The notes beneath the pieces are model-generated. The model did no database searches and was not told where the DNA came from. It worked only from the letters and a program-made list of their open reading frames with translations. A DNA stretch of 64,000 nt from an uncultured Sphingomonadaceae bacterium (lineage in GTDB: Bacteria > Pseudomonadota > Alphaproteobacteria > Sphingomonadales > Sphingomonadaceae): contig CANMWO010000001.1 of the NCBI GenBank assembly GCA_947501695.1, forward strand, positions 992,001 through 1,056,000, in the 5' to 3' direction. This document shows, in pieces, positions 56,244 through 64,000 of the stretch; position 1 is the first letter of the stretch, and every line of letters starts with the position of its first letter. The position numbers were made by a program, and so were the translations under genes.

Positions 56244-57509
56244 TCACTTGATAAACTTGAACATATGCCCGCCAATTTTCCGCATCTGGATTTCTTCCGA
56301 TCCCTCGGTAATCCTGTAACGGCGGTGGTGGCGATAGATATGTTCGAAAGGCTTGTGGCGGGAATAGCCCATGCCGCCGTGGACCTGCATGGCTCGGTCT
56401 GCGGCGTCGCAGCAGAGGCGGTTGGCTCGGTAGTTACACATGGACACCTGAGCCGAAAGATATTTGGCGACATCCACCTTGGCCATCCCGTCCATTTGGG
56501 ATGCCGTTTTGTAGATGAGCTGGCGTAGCATGGCTGCCTCTGTATGGAGCTCTACCAAGGGAAATTGGATCGCCTGATTGACTGCCAGCGGCTTCCCGAA
56601 CGGTTTGCGCTCTCCGGCATATTTCACCGATTGATCGATACAATATTGCGCGGCACCCAGTGATGAGGCGGCTTGGCGGATCCGGTTTTCATGCACAAAA
56701 TGCTGGGCGGCGGCGAGACCCATGTCGAGATCACCCAATATCTGGTCTGCAGGAATCCAGACGTTGGTAAAACTGCATTTCGGATGATCGGTGGGCATGT
56801 TGAATGTCCACATATATTCGCCAATTTCAAAACCCTCGGCGTCGGTTGGGACGATGAAACAACCTATGCCTTGCGCATCACCATCTTTGCCGCGGTGGCG
56901 GGCAAAGGTCATGACATGACTGGCGACATGCAGACCGGTGGTCCACATTTTGTTGCCGTTGATCAGCCAGCCGTCCACGCCGTCACGCTGTTCAGCGACA
57001 GCGGTCGTGTCCATCCAAGTGGCATCCGAACCATGATCTTCCTCGGTCAGACCAAAACACCACTTCATCTCGCCCTTGAGCATTGCAGGAATGCATTCTT
57101 GTTTTTGCTTATCCGTTCCGAAATCCCGGAGCATCAATGGCTGGACGAGATTACCGACGATCGAATTTTCATTTTGCAGGTCATTGTGGAGACCTAGCCC
57201 CTTGTGCGCGAGATGCTCACGGATCCGTGCCATACCAAGATTAGAGCCATCCTGTCCGCCAAAATCCTTGGGCAAGGCATAACGAAAATGTCCGGCGGCA
57301 TCGGCGGTACGGCGCATTTCGTCGAGCAGATCCTCCCATTCCTTGGTCGGCAGGCCCTGATTATCCCAATCTGTCCGGCTGTCTTCCCGACGATGATCGA
57401 AAAAGCGGATATTGTCATCACGTCGCTCAATCGGTTTAATTTCTGCTTCAATAAAATCATCGAGAACGGAGAGATAGTCTTCTATTTCCTGCGGAATATC
57501 AAAGCTCAT
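56244..57509 (-). CDS. acyl-CoA dehydrogenase, ACAD10/11-like
   Basis: This 421-residue flavoenzyme oxidises an acyl-CoA to the enoyl-CoA. The central domain shows WCFGLTEEDHGSDATWMDTTA and the C-terminal domain ends QVHGGMGYSRHKPFEHIYRHHRRYRITEGSEE, both typical. Immediately upstream on the same strand is an APH-like kinase, 1 bp away. The pair resembles human ACAD10/11 and the levulinate LvaA/LvaC pair, where a 4-hydroxyacyl-CoA is phosphorylated and then reduced; here such a role is only inferred. Confidence 0.93.
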   Translation of the reverse strand: MSFDIPQEIEDYLSVLDDFIEAEIKPIERRDDNIRFFDHRREDSRTDWDNQGLPTKEWEDLLDEMRRTADAAGHFRYALPKDFGGQDGSNLGMARIREHLAHKGLGLHNDLQNENSIVGNLVQPLMLRDFGTDKQKQECIPAMLKGEMKWCFGLTEEDHGSDATWMDTTAVAEQRDGVDGWLINGNKMWTTGLHVASHVMTFARHRGKDGDAQGIGCFIVPTDAEGFEIGEYMWTFNMPTDHPKCSFTNVWIPADQILGDLDMGLAAAQHFVHENRIRQAASSLGAAQYCIDQSVKYAGERKPFGKPLAVNQAIQFPLVELHTEAAMLRQLIYKTASQMDGMAKVDVAKYLSAQVSMCNYRANRLCCDAADRAMQVHGGMGYSRHKPFEHIYRHHRRYRITEGSEEIQMRKIGGHMFKFIK

Positions 57510-57510
57510 A

Positions 57511-58917
57511 TCATGGTCTCCATTTGTTGAGCGCGACCTCTAGGCCGGCATATTTAGGTTGATCGATGGATAGGCGTTCGAGAGCAGAGAGCCGAAAATG
57601 GTCCCAAAGACCGGGATACTCTGCATTTATGCGTCCTTCTGAAAGAGCGGCGCAAAGCTGTCCATGGTCTAATCCGATAGCCTTTAGTCGTGCGTCTGAG
57701 GCGGCCTGAAAGTTTTGCCCATGGCGAGCATGTCGCTGCGCGATGCCAAGCGCGTTGCCAGCCACTCTGGACTGAAACATGTCATGGCCTTTTAGATCGG
57801 GCTGAACCTTTTCTTTATTCCACTCGCCAAGAGCGGTTAGTAGCTCGTCGTAGCTGATTTCGCCGCAGTCTTCCGGCAATGTAGGAGACTGCCAATCGAT
57901 TGGGGTGCACAATTTCGATGGTAATATTCCTTCAAACAACAGCGCAAGATCAATTTCAACTTCTGAAACGCGGCGGCCAATGACAGTGCGCTCCAGCGAG
58001 CGATCACCGTTGCTACGCCAGATTTCACCCATCAACAAACAGCTAACTCCCCACCAAAGGGTCGAGTAAATCAGCCAGTAGCGAAAACGTTCCGGATCGA
58101 CCGTCTCACCGCCGTGGCTCGCATAGGCAGCGAGGAAAGCTTCCGCTGTATCAAAGCCACCTGCGACTTTTTCATAATGACCGAAGCGCCAGCTTGGCGT
58201 GCATAGATAAGCCAGATCCTGTATCGGATCACCCAGGCGCGTTAGCTCCCAGTCGAGCACGGCTGACAGGCCTGATGATGTGATCATCAGGTTGCCCATA
58301 CGGAAATCGCCATGGACGATTTTTCTGACATCACTTGCCGGTGCGTTTGATTGGAGCCAATGAAAAGCATATTCGAAGATTGGGATTGCGCCACCGATTT
58401 CGTCATAGCGTTCTCGCTGCTGATCGATAAGTTGTGCTGGAGACAAATATTCAAGCGGTTCCGGCAAGTTTTCGGGCACCATGTTGTGAATACGCCACAA
58501 CTCCAATGCGCATTGTTCGGTCAATCTACTTTCGGCTTCGGCGAATTCGGGTTTTCCAAGAATTTTGTGCGGCAGTGTTTCACCTTCGGCCTTGTCCATT
58601 ATAAAGCCTTCGCCAAGGCCATCTTCAGGTTTTAACCGCGCCCGGACGATTGGCGCTGTGACTTCCGATTGAACAGCCAGATCAATTATATCGGCTTGTG
58701 TCGCCAAAGAGATTCCGCGCATTCCTTCCTCGTCGCGTGAAATGCCCTTTGGCAAGCGGCGCAGGACAAATGCTTCATCATCAAAGGTGAAGGACCAGCT
58801 TTCCATGCTAGCACCGCCAGACAGTCGTCGAACGTCGGCAAGCAACCCGACACTACGGAAGGTTTTGGCGCAAAAATCAGCCAGTTTTTGTTTAAAGTCA
58901 GGGCTCTCCATTTGCAT
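57511..58917 (-). CDS. APH/ABC1-type kinase family protein, partner of the dehydrogenase
   Basis: This 468-residue protein has the aminoglycoside phosphotransferase/ChoK kinase fold. HGDFRMGNLM gives the catalytic Asp and Asn and VLDWELTRLGDP gives the metal-binding DWE motif. A C-terminal extension of about 150 residues follows. It forms a tight pair with the acyl-CoA dehydrogenase, like the kinase domain of ACAD10/11. The likely substrate is a hydroxyacyl-CoA rather than an antibiotic, though not shown. Confidence 0.88.
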   Translation of the reverse strand: MQMESPDFKQKLADFCAKTFRSVGLLADVRRLSGGASMESWSFTFDDEAFVLRRLPKGISRDEEGMRGISLATQADIIDLAVQSEVTAPIVRARLKPEDGLGEGFIMDKAEGETLPHKILGKPEFAEAESRLTEQCALELWRIHNMVPENLPEPLEYLSPAQLIDQQRERYDEIGGAIPIFEYAFHWLQSNAPASDVRKIVHGDFRMGNLMITSSGLSAVLDWELTRLGDPIQDLAYLCTPSWRFGHYEKVAGGFDTAEAFLAAYASHGGETVDPERFRYWLIYSTLWWGVSCLLMGEIWRSNGDRSLERTVIGRRVSEVEIDLALLFEGILPSKLCTPIDWQSPTLPEDCGEISYDELLTALGEWNKEKVQPDLKGHDMFQSRVAGNALGIAQRHARHGQNFQAASDARLKAIGLDHGQLCAALSEGRINAEYPGLWDHFRLSALERLSIDQPKYAGLEVALNKWRP

Positions 58918-59047
58918 GGACCTAATTGGTCAATTGAAACTTGGCAATCGCAATAGTGCTAGCGATTTACGCTGTGATACTTGCATGCTGAGCCATTCCC
59001 TCTTACCTGCGGCTAAAGCAAATTAACAAAATTGATAAGGGGCAAGC

Positions 59048-59983
59048 ATGAGGGCGTTTATTTTTCCGGGACAGGGCAGTCAGGCCGTTGGTATGGGCAA
59101 AGCCTTAGCCGAAGCCAGCAATACGGCCCGCGAAGTTTTTCAGGAAGTCGACCATGCGCTGGAACAGGATCTGTTCAAACTGATGTGCGAAGGCCCAGAA
59201 GACGAGTTGACCCTGACGGAAAATGCGCAACCGGCGATCATGGCTAATGCGATTGCGACATTGCGCGTTATGGAAAAAGAAGGCGGCAAATCACTTGCCG
59301 ATCTATGTTCTTACGTCGCTGGTCATAGTTTAGGTGAATATACCGCGCTCTGTGCTTCAGGTGCTTTGAACCTGTCGACAACGGCGGAGTTACTGAAATT
59401 GCGTGGTCAATCCATGCAGAAAGCGGTTCCAGTTGGTGAGGGCGGTATGGCCGCCTTGCTGGGTGCAGATATAAAGAAGGCCGCTGGCTTGGCAAAAGCC
59501 GCGGCGCAAGGTGAAATATGTACTGTTGCCAATGATAATGATCCGACTCAAGTTGTCATTTCCGGTCATATGGGTGCGATTGAACGCGCCATCGCGCTGG
59601 TGAAAGAGCATGAGATCAAACGCGGAGTATTACTGCCTGTATCAGCGCCTTTCCATTGCTCGCTTATGCAGCCAGCAGCGGAAGCGATGGAAGAGGCTCT
59701 TGCTGAAGCCAGTATTTTGCCTCCAGTTGTTCCGGTTTTTGCCAATGTTACAGCCGATGCCGTAAGTGATACCGACGAAATTCGCAGTTTGCTGGTCGAA
59801 CAAGTGACCGGGACAGTTCGCTGGCGCGAGTCTGTTTTGAACCTATCTGAGGCCGGAGTAGAACAGTTTGTCGAATTGGGCGGCAAAGTACTCGGCGGCA
59901 TGGTAAAGCGGATTAGCAAAGAAGTCGAAACGACTAGCTTGATCACCATGGACGATATTGAAGCTTTTCTGGCTTCGGTTTAA
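59048..59983 (+). CDS. fabD: malonyl-CoA:ACP transacylase
   Basis: This 311-residue enzyme loads malonyl groups onto ACP in fatty acid synthesis. The GQGSQ motif is at 9-12, the nucleophilic Ser is S94 in GHSLGEYT, and the catalytic His is in SAPFHCSLM. It is the first of the fabD-fabG-X-acpP-fabF-mltG set on the plus strand. The ATG follows an AAGGGGC ribosome site. Confidence 0.97.
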   Translation: MRAFIFPGQGSQAVGMGKALAEASNTAREVFQEVDHALEQDLFKLMCEGPEDELTLTENAQPAIMANAIATLRVMEKEGGKSLADLCSYVAGHSLGEYTALCASGALNLSTTAELLKLRGQSMQKAVPVGEGGMAALLGADIKKAAGLAKAAAQGEICTVANDNDPTQVVISGHMGAIERAIALVKEHEIKRGVLLPVSAPFHCSLMQPAAEAMEEALAEASILPPVVPVFANVTADAVSDTDEIRSLLVEQVTGTVRWRESVLNLSEAGVEQFVELGGKVLGGMVKRISKEVETTSLITMDDIEAFLASV

Positions 59984-60028
59984 ACGCCCTTTCTGATATT
60001 TTTGCCGACATGATAGATAGGAACAAAC

Positions 60029-60772
60029 ATGTTTGATCTCAAAGGAATGACAGCGCTGGTAACCGGCGCATCTGGCGGTATCGGTTCAGCCATTGCCAAA
60101 TCGTTGGCTGAGCGTGGGGCGACGATAGCGTTATCGGGTACGCGCAAACTGACATTGATGGAGCTGATTCCGGAACTGAAAGGTGAGGGTCATGTTGTTA
60201 TTCCTTGCAATCTTTCTGATGCCGAAGAAGTAAACGCGCTGGTTCCCTCGGTGATTGAAAAGCTCGGTAAGATCGACATTTTGGTGAATAACGCCGGGAT
60301 CACTCGCGACGGTTTGGTGATGCGTATGTCGGATGAAGACTGGTCCGATGTTTTGAACGTCAATCTGGAATCTGCTTTTCGGCTCGCTCGTGCAGCAGCA
60401 CGTCCGATGATGAAAGCCCGCCATGGCCGGATTATTTCGATCACTTCCGTTGTCGGCGCGACCGGCAATCCGGGACAGGTCAATTATGTTGCGTCCAAGG
60501 CTGGCCTAGTTGGTATGTCGAAAGCGTTGGCACAGGAGCTGGCCTCGCGCGGCATCACTGTGAACTGTGTATCGCCAGGCTTTATAGCATCCCCGATGAC
60601 GGATGCGCTAACCGATGCGCAGAAAGACGACATAAATCGTAAAATTCCTGCCGGGAAAATGGGTGCTGGGGAAGATATTGGTGCCGCTGTGGCTTATCTG
60701 GCAAGTAACGAAGCAGCCTATGTGACCGGCCAGACGCTGCACGTAAATGGCGGCATGGCGATGATTAGCTAA
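60029..60772 (+). CDS. fabG: 3-oxoacyl-ACP reductase
   Basis: This 247-residue short-chain dehydrogenase reduces 3-oxoacyl-ACP with NADPH. The cofactor motif is TGASGGIG at 12-19, the NNAG is at 87-90, and the catalytic Tyr and Lys are Y153 and K157 in YVASK. Spacing to fabD is 45 bp. It is a standard FAS II enzyme. Confidence 0.97.
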   Translation: MFDLKGMTALVTGASGGIGSAIAKSLAERGATIALSGTRKLTLMELIPELKGEGHVVIPCNLSDAEEVNALVPSVIEKLGKIDILVNNAGITRDGLVMRMSDEDWSDVLNVNLESAFRLARAAARPMMKARHGRIISITSVVGATGNPGQVNYVASKAGLVGMSKALAQELASRGITVNCVSPGFIASPMTDALTDAQKDDINRKIPAGKMGAGEDIGAAVAYLASNEAAYVTGQTLHVNGGMAMIS

Positions 60773-60784
60773 CGGGCATTCGAG

Positions 60785-61321
60785 ATGTTCTCTGTTTTAT
60801 TATCGCTGGCAATGGCTGCAAGTTCCCAACCATCCCTGCCGACGGAGGGATTGCTGACCATTGAAAATCTCGATTGTGTGAGCAAAAAAGTCTCAGCCGA
60901 TCAGGCGCAGGCTTATTATGCCATGGCGCGCAAAGGAAGCGAAGTAGAGGCGTTTCAATCAGCAGGCGCGTTAACTGAAAGCTGTCAGACCCTGCATGGC
61001 TGGACCGATGTTCAAACGCGTAGCGCATTTCGAGTGTCATTGATGGACGGTTGGCTTTTGCAAGAAGGACTAATCGAAACAATTCGGAATTTGGGAGATT
61101 TCAAGCCATTTCTCGACCAATATTATCGTGATAACGTGAAGCCAACGGGTAGATATATGCTGGAAGATGTCTTCCTATCTGGCAAAATGGATGAGGATTT
61201 GACCGCCGCCGGCTATCCGGAAGATAAGAAATTGCGCGAACTGGCTTATAATTACTGGGAATGGCGCGGTGCCCTATACGGTATCGAGGAAGATTTTCGG
61301 AATGGCGAACTGCGACAATAA
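60785..61321 (+). CDS. hypothetical secreted protein between fabG and acpP
   Basis: This 178-residue protein starts with a short hydrophobic segment (MFSVLLSLAMAASSQ) that looks like a signal peptide, then a mostly helical region with two Cys residues (NLDCVSKK and TESCQTL). I recognise no family. It lies 12 bp after fabG, in the middle of the fatty acid synthesis set, so co-transcription is likely. Whether it has a role in lipid synthesis is unknown. Confidence 0.7.
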   Translation: MFSVLLSLAMAASSQPSLPTEGLLTIENLDCVSKKVSADQAQAYYAMARKGSEVEAFQSAGALTESCQTLHGWTDVQTRSAFRVSLMDGWLLQEGLIETIRNLGDFKPFLDQYYRDNVKPTGRYMLEDVFLSGKMDEDLTAAGYPEDKKLRELAYNYWEWRGALYGIEEDFRNGELRQ

Positions 61322-61428
61322 CTGACAATGTCAGGCCTACATTCACAAAGCTGCTCTTGCCCTCTTGCAAGCGGCGCGGCATGCCACTAGGACAAAATAG
61401 AAATTAATAAAACGAAGAAGGAACTCTC

Positions 61429-61665
61429 ATGAGTGAGACTGCAGACCGCGTAAAAAAGATTGTTGTTGAGCATCTTGGTGTAGAAGCTGACAAAGTGACC
61501 GAAGAAGCGGCATTCATCGATGATCTGGGCGCAGACAGCCTTGATATTGTTGAGCTTGTGATGGCTTTTGAAGAAGAATTCAGCGTCGAAATCCCTGACG
61601 ATGCGGCTGAAAAAATCGCAACCGTCAAAGACGCGATCGATTTCATCGACAAAAACAAGGGCTAA
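61429..61665 (+). CDS. acpP: acyl carrier protein
   Basis: This 78-residue ACP carries the growing acyl chain on a phosphopantetheine arm at S37 in [11 protein letters not shown]. The sequence is acidic as expected. A clear AAGGAA site precedes the ATG. A terminator follows, which may set a high level of acpP relative to fabF. Confidence 0.98.
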   Translation: MSETADRVKKIVVEHLGVEADKVTEEAAFIDDLGADSLDIVELVMAFEEEFSVEIPDDAAEKIATVKDAIDFIDKNKG

Positions 61666-61731
61666 TTGATTTTAGAATGTAGCCAATAGTTTTGGCTGAC
61701 ATTCTGGGGCCAATGATCGCTAAATAATACC

Positions 61732-61783
61732 AAAGCGGCTCACCGGCCTGGGAAGCATTTCCTGAACCGGTGGCCGCTTTTGA
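61732..61783 (+). terminator. hairpin between acpP and fabF
   Basis: AAAGCGGCTCACCGG pairs with CCGGTGGCCGCTTTT over 14-15 bp with one or two mismatches, and a T run follows. It lies between acpP and fabF and probably limits read-through. Confidence 0.75.
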
Positions 61784-61820
61784 ATTGGGGCTTAGGCAAG
61801 CCTGATAAAAGGAGCATAGC

Positions 61821-63074
61821 ATGCGTCGTGTTGTAGTGACCGGACTGGGTTTGGTAACACCTCTTGGTGGAGATGTGGAAACGACTTGGAGCAATATATT
61901 AGCTTCAAAATCCGGTGCTGGAAAGATCACGCGCTTTGATGCCTCCGATCAAAAATGTCACATCGCCTGTGAGGTAAAGCCCGCCGATCACGAATATGGA
62001 TTTGATCCAAGCAAACGGGTTGATCACAAGGTCCAGCGTCAAGTTGATCCGTTCATTGTCTACGGCATTGATGCCGCCGGACAGGCATTGGAAGATGCTG
62101 GCCTGACGGAAATGACTGACGAAGAAAAGCTGCGTGTGGGTTGCTCCATTGGTTCAGGCATTGGCGGATTACCGGGGATTGAAAAAGAATCTCTGGTTCT
62201 TCACGAGCGTGGACCGGCCCGGGTTAGTCCGCATTTTGTCCATGGCCGCCTGATCAACCTGATCTCGGGTCAGGTTTCGATCAAATATGGATTGATGGGT
62301 CCTAATCACGCGGTTGTGACTGCTTGTTCCACGGGTGCGCACAGCATTGGCGATGCGGCGCGGATGATTGCACTGGATGATGCCGATGTCATGCTGGCTG
62401 GCGGAGCAGAGGCAACGATTTGCCCAATAGGCATTGCTGGCTTTGCTCAAGCGAAGGCGCTCTCCACGAACAATGACAATCCGGAAGCAGCGTCACGCCC
62501 TTATGACAAAAACCGCGATGGTTTTGTGATGGGTGAGGGTGCAGGTGTTGTGGTTCTTGAAGAATATGAGCGCGCCAAAGCGCGCGGTGCGACCATCTAT
62601 GCGGAAGTTGTAGGCTATGGCCTTTCCGGAGATGCTCACCACGTGACCGCACCTCACCCCGATGGTGTCGGTGCCTATCGCTCAATGGAAATGGCGCTGA
62701 AACGCTCAGGCCTCAGTACGGCAGACATAGATTATGTGAATGCCCATGGTACATCAACAATGGCCGATGTCCTTGAACTGGCAGCAGTGCGCCGTTTGTT
62801 CGGTGATGATATTGCTAACATGTCCATGAGTTCAACCAAATCTGCGATCGGCCATTTGCTGGGCGGAGCAGGAGCTGTGGAAGCGATTTTCTGTATTTTG
62901 GCCCTTCGCGATCAGATTGTTCCACCGACATTGAATCTCGATGATCCGGAAGATAGCTGTGAAGGCGTTGATCTGGTGCCACATGTCGCCAAAAAGCGCG
63001 AAGTGAAAGCCGTGCTGAGCAATAGCTTCGGTTTCGGTGGCACCAATGCCAGTATCATCATGAAGGCGGTATAG
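61821..63074 (+). CDS. fabF: 3-oxoacyl-ACP synthase II
   Basis: This 417-residue condensing enzyme extends the acyl chain with malonyl-ACP. The nucleophilic Cys is C169 in TACSTGAH, and two catalytic His residues are in NAHGTSTMAD and SAIGHLLGGAG. Length is normal. The next gene mltG begins 7 bp downstream. Confidence 0.97.
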   Translation: MRRVVVTGLGLVTPLGGDVETTWSNILASKSGAGKITRFDASDQKCHIACEVKPADHEYGFDPSKRVDHKVQRQVDPFIVYGIDAAGQALEDAGLTEMTDEEKLRVGCSIGSGIGGLPGIEKESLVLHERGPARVSPHFVHGRLINLISGQVSIKYGLMGPNHAVVTACSTGAHSIGDAARMIALDDADVMLAGGAEATICPIGIAGFAQAKALSTNNDNPEAASRPYDKNRDGFVMGEGAGVVVLEEYERAKARGATIYAEVVGYGLSGDAHHVTAPHPDGVGAYRSMEMALKRSGLSTADIDYVNAHGTSTMADVLELAAVRRLFGDDIANMSMSSTKSAIGHLLGGAGAVEAIFCILALRDQIVPPTLNLDDPEDSCEGVDLVPHVAKKREVKAVLSNSFGFGGTNASIIMKAV

Positions 63075-63081
63075 CGTTATC

Positions 63082-64000
63082 ATGCGGCGCTTCGGTTGCC
63101 TGATCCTCATAATAGCAGCGGTTATTGTCGGCCTTGTGGCGACTAATTTTATCTATGGATGGAATGCCAGTGGACCGTTGGAAACTGAGCAGCAAATAAT
63201 CGTCAAGTCAGGCTCAAGCCTTGGCATGGCGGCCAAATCTCTCGAAGACGATGGCGTAATCGAATCTGCTGATGCGTTTCTAACTCGGGCTAGAGTTTTT
63301 GGTGGATCAGAACCGATCAAGGCGGGGGAATTCATCATTCCTGCAGGCGCAAGCAACGCGACAATATTGAACATATTGCAGGGCGGGAAAACAGTCCAAC
63401 GGCTGATAACTATTCCAGAAGGAACGCCATCAATCATCGTCCACGAAAAATTGATGGCCGAAAAGCTTCTAACTGGAGAGGTCCCGATACCAACTGAAGG
63501 CTCAATATTACCGGACAGCTATAGTTTTGAACGCGGCGAAGCGCGGTCTGCAGTGGTGGCGCGCATGCAAAAGGCGATGAAAGATACCATTGCTGAGCTA
63601 TGGCCAAAGAAAACTGCGGCTAGCGTTGTGAAAACTCCGGAAGAGGCGATCATATTGGCGGCGATTGTCGAAAAAGAAACAGCTCTGGCTCGCGAGCGGC
63701 GGACTGTCGCTGCGGTATATAGTAACCGGGTTACACGCAATATGATGTTGCAGGCTGATCCGACGATTATCTATCCGATTACAAAGGGCAAGCCGTTGGG
63801 ACGCCGCATAAGACAATCCGAAATTGCCGCGGTAAACGACTATAATACATATTCGATGGTTGGGTTGCCCAAAGGCCCCATTGCCAATCCTGGTCGTGCG
63901 TCGATTGAAGCCGTGCTCAACCCGGCCAAAAGTGATTTTCTGTTCTTTGTGGCAGACGGCAAAGGCGGGCATGTCTTTGCCAAAACACTAGCTGAGCACA
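63082..64000 (+). CDS. mltG: endolytic transglycosylase MltG, partial
   Basis: This is the 5' part of a gene cut by the window end, with 306 codons present. The N-terminus has one membrane helix (LILIIAAVIVGLVATNFIYG). The YceG domain carries VEKET with the catalytic Glu at E197 and DPTIIYPI, and ends in NPGRASIEAVLNP. MltG cuts nascent glycan strands and is thought to end their growth. It is not in the ORF track because no stop is inside the window. Adjacent fabF fits the usual fabF-mltG order. Confidence 0.94.
   Translation, partial: MRRFGCLILIIAAVIVGLVATNFIYGWNASGPLETEQQIIVKSGSSLGMAAKSLEDDGVIESADAFLTRARVFGGSEPIKAGEFIIPAGASNATILNILQGGKTVQRLITIPEGTPSIIVHEKLMAEKLLTGEVPIPTEGSILPDSYSFERGEARSAVVARMQKAMKDTIAELWPKKTAASVVKTPEEAIILAAIVEKETALARERRTVAAVYSNRVTRNMMLQADPTIIYPITKGKPLGRRIRQSEIAAVNDYNTYSMVGLPKGPIANPGRASIEAVLNPAKSDFLFFVADGKGGHVFAKTLAEH

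Overview
The window looks like core chromosome of an alphaproteobacterium of the order Sphingomonadales. Supporting signs are a chvI-chvG-hprK-rapZ-PTS block divergent from pckA, a GDSL hydrolase with a PEPxxWA-type C-terminal sorting tail, a large TonB-dependent receptor, and split glyQ/glyS. Base composition is moderate, so a Sphingorhabdus/Parasphingorhabdus-like genus is my guess; no rRNA is present to confirm it. I see no prophage, IS element, integrase, CRISPR array or rRNA operon.

Layout. 0.1-5.2 kb: TonB-dependent receptor, peptide deformylase with a histidine-rich insert, rmuC. 5.2-10.8 kb (minus): a lipoprotein, then the operon chvI-chvG-hprK-rapZ-EIIA-HPr-trmH, whose genes overlap or nearly touch. 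11-12.7 kb: pckA. 12.7-18.1 kb: a DUF4261-like protein, a small membrane protein, an alpha/beta hydrolase, and a plus-strand run of two tandem cysteine desulfurases, a [2Fe-2S] ferredoxin and a class A beta-lactamase. 18.15-23.6 kb: SRP RNA, dnaX, ybaB, lon, HU. 23.8-29.6 kb (minus): tRNA-Lys and the rod-shape operon mreB-mreC-mreD-mrdA-rodA. 29.7-36 kb: mutL and a small lipoprotein, MaoC hydratase, a nucleotide pyrophosphatase-like enzyme, ychF, GDSL hydrolase. 36-43.7 kb: pth and rplY, a thioesterase, three TraB/GumN-family proteins and a molybdopterin oxidoreductase. 43.9-51.3 kb: glyQ, glyS, a possible 49-aa ORF, ppdK, and a caspase-like protein that lacks a normal start codon. 51.4-58.9 kb: tRNA-Arg, folE, an Fe(II) oxygenase plus P-loop sulfotransferase-like pair, rpsF-rpsR-rplI, an orphan putative DNA-binding protein, and an ACAD11-like dehydrogenase/kinase pair. 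59-64 kb: fabD, fabG, a secreted protein, acpP, fabF and mltG, which runs off the end.

How they work together. The chvGI/HPr/EIIA/HprK/RapZ group is a regulatory phosphotransfer system with no sugar permease; its place opposite pckA fits control of gluconeogenesis. ppdK and pckA both act at the PEP node. The mre/mrd operon with mltG serves peptidoglycan growth, and the fab genes make fatty acids.

The most unusual items are the caspase-like gene whose signal peptide is intact but has no ATG/GTG/TTG before it, the third TraB-family protein in which both conserved histidine motifs are replaced, the His-rich loop in deformylase, a patch of foreign-looking composition inside glyS, an A7 run in dnaX where slippage either way gives a truncated product, and the palindromes upstream of the orphan DNA-binding protein. 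I did not find a clear multi-gene system that is new.
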